From Chryseobacterium paridis (lineage in GTDB: Bacteria > Bacteroidota > Bacteroidia > Flavobacteriales > Weeksellaceae), in NCBI RefSeq assembly GCF_016595215.1, contig NZ_JAENHK010000010.1, positions 2,031,390-2,095,389 of the forward strand: a stretch of 64,000 nucleotides of DNA, given 5' to 3'. Positions 42,554-50,669 of this stretch are shown one piece after another. The notes under the pieces are model-generated. The model saw only the letters and a list, made by a program, of their open reading frames with translations. It ran no database searches and was not told the origin of the DNA. The translations under genes and the position numbers were made by a program. Numbering within the stretch: position 1 is the stretch's first letter; the number at the start of each line of letters is the position of its first letter.

Positions 42554-42571
42554 AATGTATTTTATTTTTTA

Positions 42572-43150
42572 CTATTTAGATTTTCCTGTCGGCTTAGCAG
42601 CAGGTGTTGCTGTAGCTCCTAATTTTGTCTTTACAGCAGGCGTGATATCTTCGCTCCCGTCTGTATATACAAGATTATTAGCTCCCTGTGCTGATGAAGT
42701 ATCAAATACATAGCTTAAACTTCTCTCTTTAGCCACAGCAGAAATAGCATTTTGTATTTTTTGCTGTAAAGGGGTGAACAATTCAGTCTGTTTAGCAGAA
42801 ACTTCCTTAGCAGCCTGTCCTCTTGCATCTTCTATTTTTTTGCCTAATCCTTGTAATTCTGTTTGCGCAGCGATTAGTTCTTTAGTTACAGCCTCTTTAT
42901 TAGCTTCACTCAATGTTTTTTCTTTATCCTGAGCTGCCTTTAGTTTGGTTTGATATTCCCCAATCAGTTTTTCTATTTCAGCTTGTTTTCCTTTTGTAAG
43001 AGTTTCAATCGTCGCGGTTACTGTTTTCACTTCAGACATACTTGCAAAAATATCATCTGAGTTTACATGACCTATCTTCTGTTGAGCATTTGCGGCGTTA
43101 GCAGTAAGGGTTAATCCCGCTGCAATACATAGTACTTTAATTAACTTCAT
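42572..43150 (-). CDS. OmpH/Skp family periplasmic chaperone
   Basis: 192 residues with a signal peptide (MKLIKVLCIAAGLTLTANAANAQ). The body starts QKIGHVNSDDIFASMSEVK, the OmpH pattern, followed by a long coiled coil (about 50-130: LTKGKQAEIEKLIGEYQTKL ... GKKIEDARGQAAKEV) and QKIQNAISAVAKERSLSYVF. Skp holds unfolded outer-membrane proteins as a trimer in the periplasm. The C-terminal part ends ATPAAKPTGKSK, a low-complexity tail. Usually it lies next to bamA; here it does not. Confidence 0.9.
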   Translation of the reverse strand: MKLIKVLCIAAGLTLTANAANAQQKIGHVNSDDIFASMSEVKTVTATIETLTKGKQAEIEKLIGEYQTKLKAAQDKEKTLSEANKEAVTKELIAAQTELQGLGKKIEDARGQAAKEVSAKQTELFTPLQQKIQNAISAVAKERSLSYVFDTSSAQGANNLVYTDGSEDITPAVKTKLGATATPAAKPTGKSK

Positions 43151-43273
43151 TTTCTTTAATAATTATTTTAAAAACTTTTGTTTTTTTCGTGTTCAAATAT
43201 AATACAAATTTTGATCATCATGATCACTGTAAAACCTGATCTCATTAGATCATAGATTAGACTGCAAACCGTA

Positions 43274-43303
43274 AAAAAGCCTCTTCAAAAAAGAGGAGGC
43301 TTT
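43274..43303 (-). terminator. Terminator of aceA
   Basis: AAAGCCTC / GAGGCTTT stem with an A-rich loop, 31 bp after the stop; on the minus strand a TTTTTTACGG tract follows. Confidence 0.75.
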
Positions 43304-43334
43304 CAAACAATATGTATAATGTAAAAAATGAATT

Positions 43335-44615
43335 TTAATGGAACTGTGCTATTTCAGTAGAATCCTTCATCGCTACCGTAGCTGAAGAACCACCTGTTAC
43401 TACATTTTGCACCTCATCAAAATAACCTGTCCCAACAAAGGACTGATGTTTTACCGCTCTGAATCCTTTTTGCTGTAAAGCAAATTCACGTTCCTGCAAC
43501 TCAGAATATCCTGCCATTCCTTTTTCTTTATAAGCTAAAGCCAATTCGAACATCGCCGTATTCAGAGCATGGAAACCTGCTAATGTGATGAATTGGAATT
43601 TATATCCCATTTTTGCTAATTCCTCACGGAAAGTTTTCATTTCTTCAACACTCAATTTTGCTGCCCAGTTGAAAGAGGGGGAACAATTGTAAGCCAACAT
43701 TTTCCCGGGAAATTTAGCATGGATTCCTTCTGCAAATTTTCTGGCCTGCTCCAGATCCGGATTGGAAGTTTCCATCCAGATCAGGTCAGCATATGGTGCA
43801 TAAGACAAACCTCTATCTATTCCCTGTTCTACTCCATTCTTCACCACATAAAAGCCTTCGGAAGTTCTTTCACCGGTTACAAATTTTTTATCTCTGTCAT
43901 CGATATCAGAAGTCAAAAGATCTGCTGCATCGGCATCTGTTCTTGCAATGATCACACTTGGAACTCCGGTTACATCCGATGCCAAACGAGCTGCAATTAA
44001 TTTATTGATCGCTTCCTGGGTAGGTACCAATACTTTACCACCTAAATGCCCACATTTCTTTGCAGAAGACAACTGATCTTCAAAATGTACCGCTGCTGCT
44101 CCGGCTTCAATCATCTGTTTCATCAGTTCAAAAGCGTTCAGGTTACCTCCAAAACCAGCCTCTGCATCAGCAATAATAGGAACCAGATATTCCTTATCTC
44201 CGTTTCCACTTACAGATTGTATCTGATCTGCTCTCAACAAAGCATTATTGATTTTTTTCACTACTGATGGGACAGAATTGGCAGGATATAGAGATTGGTC
44301 CGGATACATTTCACCAGATAAATTGGCATCAGCCGCTACCTGCCATCCTGAAAGATAAATAGCCTCCAAACCTGCATCTACTTCCTGTACAGCCTGATTT
44401 CCAGTTAATGCTCCTAATCCGGCTACGAAATCCTGAGTCGTCAATTTCTCCCAGAACTTTTTAGACATTTCTGTAGCGATCGTATAATCGATCGTATAAG
44501 ACCCTCTGAGTTTTAATACCTCCTCCGCAGTGTAAGGTCTTTGCACTCCCTTCCAGCGCGGATTGTTTAGCCAATCCTGCTCTATAGCCTGAATTTTTTC
44601 TTGTCTTGTTTTCAT
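43335..44615 (-). CDS. aceA: Isocitrate lyase
   Basis: 426 residues, full length for the tetrameric enzyme. The active-site loop [19 protein letters not shown] carries the catalytic Cys in KKCGH; other landmarks are [35 protein letters not shown] and [15 protein letters not shown]. It splits isocitrate into glyoxylate and succinate, the first step of the glyoxylate shunt. aceB lies upstream on the same strand, 431 bp away, the gap being filled by a repeat element. Their regulator-like neighbour is at 46748. Confidence 0.96.
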   Translation of the reverse strand: MKTRQEKIQAIEQDWLNNPRWKGVQRPYTAEEVLKLRGSYTIDYTIATEMSKKFWEKLTTQDFVAGLGALTGNQAVQEVDAGLEAIYLSGWQVAADANLSGEMYPDQSLYPANSVPSVVKKINNALLRADQIQSVSGNGDKEYLVPIIADAEAGFGGNLNAFELMKQMIEAGAAAVHFEDQLSSAKKCGHLGGKVLVPTQEAINKLIAARLASDVTGVPSVIIARTDADAADLLTSDIDDRDKKFVTGERTSEGFYVVKNGVEQGIDRGLSYAPYADLIWMETSNPDLEQARKFAEGIHAKFPGKMLAYNCSPSFNWAAKLSVEEMKTFREELAKMGYKFQFITLAGFHALNTAMFELALAYKEKGMAGYSELQEREFALQQKGFRAVKHQSFVGTGYFDEVQNVVTGGSSATVAMKDSTEIAQFH

Positions 44616-44640
44616 AATATTTTGATTTTGTATTTGTTTT

Positions 44641-44689
44641 GGGGTTTGGGGATCGAGATACGAGGTTCGAGGTTCAGGACGCGAGTTAA
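44641..44689 (-). repeat. Degenerate 7-bp array next to hairpin element copy 2
   Basis: Seven heptamers on the plus strand: GGGGTTT, GGGGATC, GAGATAC, GAGGTTC, GAGGTTC, AGGACGC, GAGTTAA. Reverse complements match the TCGAATC/TCGAACC units at 39382-39444. Confidence 0.7.
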
Positions 44690-44699
44690 AATGATTTTC

Positions 44700-44952
44700 C
44701 GCCAGTTTGAGTGAAATGATTTGTAATGCAATGGAGAGTCATTTTGTATCGAGAACTTTTTTTTATTTGAACCATTAAGGTTTTAAGAATAATAAGTTCA
44801 GCTTCGCTAATAAGATCTTTAATACAAAACTTAAAAATCATTCATGATTTTCCTTAACTAAACTTGCCTTCTTAATAGACATTAATGGTTAAAATTTCAC
44901 ATATATCGACAACTTCTCGATACGATTTTTTCAAAATCTACTCGAAGTGACG
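44700..44952 (-). mobile_element. MITE-like hairpin element, copy 2 (inverted)
   Basis: Ends CGCCAGTTTGAGT (44700-44712) and ACTCGAAGTGACG (44940-44952). Read on the minus strand, it matches copy 1 at 39102-39351 over its whole length with scattered changes. The inner pair GTATCGAGAA / TTCTCGATAC is perfect here. No ORF. Confidence 0.65.
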
Positions 44953-44987
44953 ACCTTATTGTAATTATTGCCAAAAACATTAAGGCT

Positions 44988-45035
44988 CTCAAACTCTATT
45001 ACACTCAAACTATCAAACCCTACAACTCCCGAACT
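44988..45035 (+). repeat. Degenerate 8-bp array
   Basis: Six octamers: CTCAAACT, CTATTACA, CTCAAACT, ATCAAACC, CTACAACT, CCCGAACT. A weaker inverted counterpart lies near 39030-39063. Confidence 0.6.
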
Positions 45036-45046
45036 CAAAAAATCTC

Positions 45047-46621
45047 TTAAATAAAAGGATACGCTTTCAACGTCAGAAACTCCTCAAACTTCTCAGAGAA
45101 AATCAATTCGTTGAAAAGCTCTTTAGCCAAATTAAATTTGCCATTTTTAAAACGCTCTTCACCTACATATTTTTCAATAGTATCCATTTCTTCTTTTTCC
45201 CATTGAAGAACCATTTCTCGCGTTAATACCCGGTCATCTATCAGTACTGCCTCATTTTTCAGCCATTGCCAGATCTGCGTTCTTGAAATTTCTGCGGTTG
45301 CAGCGTCTTCCATTAAATTATAAATGGCGGCAGCACCTACACCCATCAACCAGCTTTCGAGATATAAAATCCCAACATTGATGTTTTTGCGAACACCTTT
45401 TTCACTAATCTCTCCTTTTGGAATTTCCAGTAAGTCACTTTCTTTGATCTGATAATCAACTTTTTTATCAATTTGGTTGGCTGAGGGCATATATTGGTCA
45501 AAAATATCTTTTGCTACTGGAACTAAGGCCGGGTGTGCCACCCAGGTTCCGTCATGACCATTTTTCACCTCACGTTCTTTATCCGCTTTTACTTTTCCAA
45601 ATGCAATATCATTTGCCTGATCATCATTTTTTATAGGAATCTGCGCAGCCATTCCCCCTATCGCATGAACATTCCTTTTGTGACAGATTTCAATTACCTT
45701 TTTGGAATAAGCTGTCATAAATGGTGAAGTCATGGTCACCTGATCTCTATCCGGAATAATAAACTCAGGAAGGTTTCTGAATTTTTTAATAAATGAGAAA
45801 ATATAATCCCATCGGCCGCAGTTTAATCCTGAACTGTGATCTTTTAATTCATATAAAATTTCATCGATTTGAAATGATGCGGTGATCGTTTCTATTAAAA
45901 CCGTTGCTTTAATGGTTCCTCTTGGGATCTGAAGATAATTTTGAGCAAAATCAAAAACTTCATTCCACCAACGAGCCTCTTTATAATGTTCCAATTTTGG
46001 AAGATAGAAATAGGGTCCACTACCATTTGCCAACAATTGATTGGCATTTCTAAAAAAGTACATTCCAAAATCAATCAAAGAACCGGAAGCTTCCTCACCA
46101 TTGATCTCTATATGTTTTTCAGAAAGATGCAAACCTCTGGGACGGATAAGCAGAACAGCCGTTTTATCATTCAGTTGATAAGATTTCCCTTGTTCATTCG
46201 TAAAATCTATTTTTCTGTTAATCGCATCAGTAAGGTTAATCTGCCCTTCCATGCAATTTTTCCAGGTAGGCGAATTGCTATCCTCAAAATCCGCCATAAA
46301 GGTAGAAGCTCCTGAGTTAAGAGCATTAATGATCATTTTACGATCTACAGGTCCTGTAATTTCAACTCTACGATCCAACAGATCTTTTGGAAGCGGTGAG
46401 CACACCCAGTTTCCATTTCTTATTTCTTCCGTTTGTGGTAAAAACTTAGGAAGATGCCTCCTGTCCAAATCCAATTGAGTTTCTTTTCTCTCCTCTAAAA
46501 GATCTAATCTTTTGCTATTAAAATTCTGATGAAGCTCAACCAGAAATTCTACCAATTCAGGACTGAAGATTTCTTCAAACTGGCTTTGTGCCTTTATTTT
46601 TAATTGGGTTGTGGTTTCCAT
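45047..46621 (-). CDS. aceB: Malate synthase A
   Basis: 524 residues from the ATG at 46621; the frame to 46672 adds 17 residues that run through the promoter box. Key segments: GPVDRKMIINALNSGASTFM, ADFEDSNSPTWKN, RPRGLHLSEKH, the active-site IKATVLIETITASFQIDEI and CGRWDYIFSFIKKF. It condenses glyoxylate with acetyl-CoA to malate, completing the glyoxylate shunt with aceA. A TATGTTTG box lies at 46650-46657 and a palindrome over its -33 region. The divergent XRE regulator probably controls it. Confidence 0.96.
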   Translation of the reverse strand: METTTQLKIKAQSQFEEIFSPELVEFLVELHQNFNSKRLDLLEERKETQLDLDRRHLPKFLPQTEEIRNGNWVCSPLPKDLLDRRVEITGPVDRKMIINALNSGASTFMADFEDSNSPTWKNCMEGQINLTDAINRKIDFTNEQGKSYQLNDKTAVLLIRPRGLHLSEKHIEINGEEASGSLIDFGMYFFRNANQLLANGSGPYFYLPKLEHYKEARWWNEVFDFAQNYLQIPRGTIKATVLIETITASFQIDEILYELKDHSSGLNCGRWDYIFSFIKKFRNLPEFIIPDRDQVTMTSPFMTAYSKKVIEICHKRNVHAIGGMAAQIPIKNDDQANDIAFGKVKADKEREVKNGHDGTWVAHPALVPVAKDIFDQYMPSANQIDKKVDYQIKESDLLEIPKGEISEKGVRKNINVGILYLESWLMGVGAAAIYNLMEDAATAEISRTQIWQWLKNEAVLIDDRVLTREMVLQWEKEEMDTIEKYVGEERFKNGKFNLAKELFNELIFSEKFEEFLTLKAYPFI

Positions 46622-46649
46622 AACTCCTTGATTTTGTGATTTGATATTA

Positions 46650-46690
46650 CAAACATAAATAAAAATTTTCACAAACAGCGAACGTTCGCT
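46650..46690 (-). promoter_or_regulatory. aceB promoter with palindromic operator
   Basis: -7 box TATGTTTG (minus strand) at 46650-46657; the perfect 14-bp palindrome AGCGAACGTTCGCT at 46677-46690 covers the -33 position. A second, related site is at 46712-46725. Confidence 0.6.
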
Positions 46691-46711
46691 AATTATTTTT
46701 AAAAATTATTA

Positions 46712-46743
46712 TGCGAATAATCGCAATCAATTATTTATATTTG
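46712..46743 (+). promoter_or_regulatory. Regulator promoter with palindromic operator
   Basis: TGCGAATAATCGCA (46712-46725; arms TGCGA/TCGCA) lies just above the -7 box TATATTTG (46736-46743), and the ATG follows after four bases (AGTA). Autoregulation and a leaderless start are likely. Confidence 0.6.
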
Positions 46744-46747
46744 AGTA

Positions 46748-48232
46748 ATGAATGCAGAGAGCGACTTTATTAAAACAGTTTTTGGGCTAAAACTAAAACA
46801 GCAGAGACAAAAGAAAAATTGGTCTCTACAAGATCTTGCTGTAAAAACCGGTTTATCAAAATCTTATCTTAATGAAATTGAAAATGGGAAGAAATACCCC
46901 AAGCATGATAAGATCATTCAGCTTTCAGAATCCCTGAACTGTACTTTTGATGATCTGGTATCTACAAAACTTGATAAAAGCCTGGCTCCATTCAACGAAA
47001 TTTTACAGTCAGATTTTTTTAAAGAGGTTCCATTAGATCTTTTCGGAATCAATAAAAATAATCTTATAAGTATCATCAGCGATGCCCCAAAAAAAGTAAC
47101 AGCTTTCATCAATGCATTGATTGAAATATCACAGAATTACAACTTAGGAAAAGAACGTTTTTATTTTGCCGTATTGAGATCTTTTCAGGAACTCTATGAT
47201 AATTACTTCCCAGAGATCGAAGAAAAAGTTCAATTATTTGCAAAGGAACATCAGCTAAAGCTCAACAAAAATCTTAATCCCGAAATTCTACAAAACATCC
47301 TAGTTGAAAAGTTCAATTACATCATTCAGTCAAGGGATTTTGAACCTTATGGAACCTCAACCCATTTACGCTCATTATTTATTCCTGAGAAAAAACTTTT
47401 ACTTCTCAATATCAAATTAGAAAAGGACCAAAAGACTTTTATCCTGGCTAAAGAGATTGCCTTTAATGTATTGGAGTTAAAAAACCGACCGAATACTTAT
47501 TCATGGTTGGACTTTGGAAGCTTCGAGGAAATACTGAATAATTTTTATGCATCTTATTTCGCAGGTGCGTTACTGATCTCAAAAGATCAGATCATCGAAA
47601 ACACTTCTGATTTCTTTTTGCAAAACAGTTGGAAACCTAAAAATTTCATCCAACTTATTGAAAGTTTCACCAACTCTCCTGAAACCTTTTATTACAGGCT
47701 TACGAATGTTCTGTCATCAGAATTAGGAATTAAAGATCTGTTTTATTTGTGTTTAGTTAAAAAGAAGAACTCAGACAAAATCCAAATTTTAAAAGAGTTA
47801 CATCTGAATCATCAGCAAGCTCCACATGCCAATGCAATGAATGAACATTATTGCAGAAGATGGATCGCTGTTAAAAACCTTCAGGATCTAAGAGAAAACG
47901 AAACATTAACCGACGCCCAGATTTCTCATTATAAAGATCAGGGAATAAGTTATCTGGTTATTTCTACATCCCAGAAAAATCCATTTTCTGATGGCAGCAA
48001 TAGAAGTTATTGTCTGGGAATTCTACTCAATTCTCAAACAATAAAGAAAATAAACTTCATAAAATCTCCCAGCTTACCTACCATCAATGTAGGTGTAACC
48101 TGTGAATCTTGCAGTATTGCCGACTGTGAAGTACGACAAGCACCGCCGGTACGACTGGAAAAGGAATATTTCAACCAAAGCATGAAAAGCTCCATTGAAA
48201 AAATCCGAAAAGAAATCGAATCCGAAAATTAA
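46748..48232 (+). CDS. XRE regulator of the ScfR/RamB type (DUF2083), likely for the glyoxylate shunt
   Basis: 494 residues. N-terminal helix-turn-helix LKLKQQRQKKNWSLQDLAVK, TGLSKSYLNEIENGKKYPK (residues ~15-50). The middle resembles the ImmA/IrrE-type region, and the C-terminus has the four-Cys DUF2083 motif CESCSIADCEVRQAPP. Proteins with this layout (RamB, PrpR, ScfR) sense short-chain acyl-CoA and control glyoxylate or methylcitrate genes. It is divergent from aceB with 126 bp between, holding two similar palindromes. So acetate/glyoxylate control of aceB and aceA is a fair inference. Confidence 0.88.
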   Translation: MNAESDFIKTVFGLKLKQQRQKKNWSLQDLAVKTGLSKSYLNEIENGKKYPKHDKIIQLSESLNCTFDDLVSTKLDKSLAPFNEILQSDFFKEVPLDLFGINKNNLISIISDAPKKVTAFINALIEISQNYNLGKERFYFAVLRSFQELYDNYFPEIEEKVQLFAKEHQLKLNKNLNPEILQNILVEKFNYIIQSRDFEPYGTSTHLRSLFIPEKKLLLLNIKLEKDQKTFILAKEIAFNVLELKNRPNTYSWLDFGSFEEILNNFYASYFAGALLISKDQIIENTSDFFLQNSWKPKNFIQLIESFTNSPETFYYRLTNVLSSELGIKDLFYLCLVKKKNSDKIQILKELHLNHQQAPHANAMNEHYCRRWIAVKNLQDLRENETLTDAQISHYKDQGISYLVISTSQKNPFSDGSNRSYCLGILLNSQTIKKINFIKSPSLPTINVGVTCESCSIADCEVRQAPPVRLEKEYFNQSMKSSIEKIRKEIESEN

Positions 48233-48263
48233 AACTCCCAACTTCTTTCTTCTCAGTTTTCAT

Positions 48264-48298
48264 TTTCAACTTTCCACTTTCAATTTTCAATTTTCAAC
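48264..48298 (+). repeat. 7-bp array TTTCAAY upstream of comF
   Basis: Five consecutive heptamers: TTTCAAC, TTTCCAC, TTTCAAT, TTTCAAT, TTTCAAC. Its mirror image (ATTGAAA, ATTGAAA, GAGGAAA, GTTAAAA) starts at 48984, right at the comF stop. Confidence 0.7.
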
Positions 48299-48330
48299 TA
48301 ATAAAACTATCTTAGTAAAAAAGCACACAA

Positions 48331-48984
48331 ATGATTCTCGATCTTCTCTTCCCCAACCGTTGCATCCATTGCAACCGGATCATTCATTCCGATCTATTGA
48401 TATGTGAAATTTGTTTTGAACACATCCATTTTACTCATTTCGATTATTTTGAGGAAAATATTATTAAAGAGAAATGTAAACTCTTATTTCCAGTGGAAAA
48501 CACCTATGCACTCATGCAATTTGAAGAAAAAAACCTCAGCCGTAAAGTCATTCATGAACTGAAATACAGAAATCGGGAGAAAACAGGAAAAATAATCGCA
48601 AAATGGGTGACTGAAAAACTCAGTTTTGATGATAAAAAACCAGATCTTTTAGTAAGCGTTCCACTTCATATTAAAAAAGAAAAAGAAAGAGGATATAATC
48701 AACTCCATCTTTTCACTGAGACACTATCCCAATTTTATGATATTCCATTTGATCATCATCTAATCAAAAGAAATCATTATTCGAAAGCTCAGGCTTTACA
48801 AGATAAAAAACACCGTTTAAAAAATGAAAATACATTTTCACTCACACGAAAAATTTCAGAAAAACATATTCTATTAATTGATGATGTGTTTACGACTGGA
48901 AATACAATTTCGACTATTGCATGGGAGATTTTGAATGCTGGAGAAAATAAGGTGAGTGTTTTGGTGATGGCAGTGGATTATTAA
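48331..48984 (+). CDS. comF: ComF family phosphoribosyltransferase-like protein
   Basis: 217 residues. An N-terminal zinc finger LFPNRCIHCNRIIHSDLLIC followed by CFEHIHF, and a PRTase domain with the PRPP loop HILLIDDVFTTGNTISTIAW near residue 182-201, preceded by KERGYNQLHLFTETLSQFY. ComF is needed for DNA uptake in naturally competent bacteria; in others its role is open. It is flanked by inverted heptamer arrays, unlike its neighbours. The start at ATG 48331 gives the family N-terminus. Confidence 0.9.
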   Translation: MILDLLFPNRCIHCNRIIHSDLLICEICFEHIHFTHFDYFEENIIKEKCKLLFPVENTYALMQFEEKNLSRKVIHELKYRNREKTGKIIAKWVTEKLSFDDKKPDLLVSVPLHIKKEKERGYNQLHLFTETLSQFYDIPFDHHLIKRNHYSKAQALQDKKHRLKNENTFSLTRKISEKHILLIDDVFTTGNTISTIAWEILNAGENKVSVLVMAVDY

Positions 48985-49011
48985 TTGAAAATTGAAAGAG
49001 GAAAGTTAAAA
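48984..49011 (+). repeat. 7-bp array behind comF, inverted relative to the upstream one
   Basis: ATTGAAA, ATTGAAA, GAGGAAA, GTTAAAA in register; reverse complement of the TTTCAAT units at 48264-48298. Confidence 0.55.
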
Positions 49012-49023
49012 AAGAGAGAAATG

Positions 49024-49134
49024 GGGTTTAGGGTTTAGGGTTTAGGGTTTAGGGTTTAGGGTTTAGGGTTTAGGGTTTAGCAAAAATAATTCATAATTCA
49101 TAATTCATAATTCATAATTCATAATTCATAATTC
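49024..49134 (+). repeat. Two perfect heptanucleotide microsatellites
   Basis: Eight copies of GGGTTTA (49024-49079), then after six bases seven copies of ATAATTC (49086-49134). Both units are 7 bp. They lie between comF and the hydrolase at 49185. GGGTTTA equals the plant telomere unit TTTAGGG in another register, which is coincidental. Confidence 0.95.
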
Positions 49135-49184
49135 ATAACTTTTAATTTCAATTTTTTTCATAATTTCCCACCAAACTAATATTT

Positions 49185-49874
49185 ATGAAAAACCTGCTTT
49201 TGTTGCATGGTGCTTTAGGACATAGTGACCTTTTCAAACCTTACAAGCAAGTATTATCAAAACATTTTAATATACATACCCCATTGTTTTCAGGACATGG
49301 AAATACTGAAATTTCAGAAAAAGGGATCAGTATTGAAAAATATACTCAAGAGCTGACTGAATATTGTCAACAGGAAAAATTAGAAGATGTCTATATTTTC
49401 GGACACAGCATGGGTGGTTATGTGGGCCTTTGCTACGCTTTACAGCAACCCGGTAATGTAAATTCTGTTTTAACACTGGGAACAAAATTTGACTGGACAG
49501 AGGAGCAAGCCATAAAGGAAAGTAAAATGCTGGATCCCGAAGTTATCCTTGCAAAAATCCCCAAATATGCTGAACAATTGGAGACACAACATGGTACTCA
49601 ATGGAAAAAACTCCTTCCGGCTGTTGCCAATATGATGATCTCTTTAGGAAAAAATTCTCCTTTAAATCAGATTACATTAGCCAACCTTACAATCCCTGTT
49701 CAGATTATGGTAGGTGATAAAGACAATATGGTTACCATAGAAGAAAGTATGCAAACCCATCGGGACATTCCTAATGCAAGACTAGCTGTACTTCCGGACA
49801 CAAAGCACCCGATGGACAGAACCCGTCCAACATTGGTACTTGATATCATGAAAGATTTCTGGAATTTATCCTAG
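49185..49874 (+). CDS. Alpha/beta hydrolase
   Basis: 229 residues. HGALGHSDLFKPY gives the oxyanion region, VYIFGHSMGGYVGLCYAL the nucleophile elbow GHSMG, and LPDTKHPMDRTRP the catalytic His. The acidic residue is in MVGDKDNMV. It is a general esterase or lyase fold; YbfF/MhpC-like. No substrate can be inferred. The repeat arrays upstream end about 50 bp before its ATG and may vary its expression. Confidence 0.85.
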   Translation: MKNLLLLHGALGHSDLFKPYKQVLSKHFNIHTPLFSGHGNTEISEKGISIEKYTQELTEYCQQEKLEDVYIFGHSMGGYVGLCYALQQPGNVNSVLTLGTKFDWTEEQAIKESKMLDPEVILAKIPKYAEQLETQHGTQWKKLLPAVANMMISLGKNSPLNQITLANLTIPVQIMVGDKDNMVTIEESMQTHRDIPNARLAVLPDTKHPMDRTRPTLVLDIMKDFWNLS

Positions 49875-49875
49875 A

Positions 49876-50526
49876 TTATCGTTGTAGTTTTTCACCATAG
49901 CTCAAATCTCCGGCATCTCCAAGTCCGGGAGTGATATACCCTTTGGAGGTTAACTGGTCATCAATTGCCCCTACCCAGATTTTAGCCTGAGGATAGGCTT
50001 TTTCAATTGTTTCCACCCCTTGTCTGGAAGCAATTGCTGCTACGATGTGCAATTGAGTAGGTGTTCCGTGGGTTAATAAGTCTTTGATCGCCTCAATTAA
50101 CGATGCCCCGGTTGCCAACATGGGATCTCCAACAATCAATGGTCTGCCCTCAATACTTGGACATGTCAGGTAATCTTGTTTGATTGAAAAATAATCGTTT
50201 GCATCATGCTTTCGGTAAGCAGCTACAAATCCACAATCTGCCTTGTCTAAATAGTTTAAAATCCCCTGAAACAAAGGAACTCCAGCTCTTAGTATTGTAG
50301 TAATAACAGGCTGAACAGCAATCTCTCTAACTTTTATTGTATCTAAAGGAGTCTGAATTTCAACTTCTCTTTGCTCTAAATCCTTACTGATCTCAAAAGC
50401 TGCAATTTCTCCAATACGTTCCATATTCCGACGAAACCTCAATCGGTCATGTTGAACCTCTACATTACGAAGTTCGTTTATCCATTCATTAACAAGAGAA
50501 AAATTTTCTGATAAAATAGTAAGCAT
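49876..50526 (-). CDS. upp: Uracil phosphoribosyltransferase
   Basis: 216 residues. Landmarks: ILRAGVPLFQGILNYLDKAD (nucleotide site), RPLIVGDPMLATGASLIEAI (PRPP loop with the DPMLATG form) and GYITPGLGDAGDLSYG at the C-terminus (uracil-binding GDAGD). It makes UMP from uracil and PRPP in salvage. It is convergent with the hydrolase, only 1 bp apart. In flavobacteria it often lies near DUF6427/DUF6341; here these are elsewhere. Confidence 0.96.
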   Translation of the reverse strand: MLTILSENFSLVNEWINELRNVEVQHDRLRFRRNMERIGEIAAFEISKDLEQREVEIQTPLDTIKVREIAVQPVITTILRAGVPLFQGILNYLDKADCGFVAAYRKHDANDYFSIKQDYLTCPSIEGRPLIVGDPMLATGASLIEAIKDLLTHGTPTQLHIVAAIASRQGVETIEKAYPQAKIWVGAIDDQLTSKGYITPGLGDAGDLSYGEKLQR

Positions 50527-50669
50527 GAATTTTAAATTTTAATTAGAGTGAGTCAGCTTTAATTCCAGCAAAATTACAATTAAAAAACTAAATGATAGAT
50601 GCAACGTAAGTAGAAATAAAGTATATTTATGAAAGTTTCCCTATCCGTTTCCGTAATAAAATATATTAG

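Larger units (their letters stand above)
44616..45046. other. Repeat-filled gap between aceB and aceA
   Basis: 431 bp: a 7-bp array (44641-44689), the inverted second copy of the hairpin element (44700-44952), and an 8-bp array (44988-45035). Any aceBA operon would have to read through these structures. Confidence 0.7.

Noticed and set aside
39102-45035. CRISPR array formed by the repeats
   Set aside because: No unique spacers, repeats not of equal 25-40 bp with constant spacing, and no cas genes.
48195-48407. Plus-strand open frame of 70 codons across the start of comF
   Set aside because: It runs through the TTTCAAY repeat array and overlaps comF; low-complexity composition and no family likeness.
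49024-49079. GGGTTTA repeats as a telomere or linear-replicon end
   Set aside because: It lies within ordinary gene content on both sides; only the unit resembles a telomere repeat.
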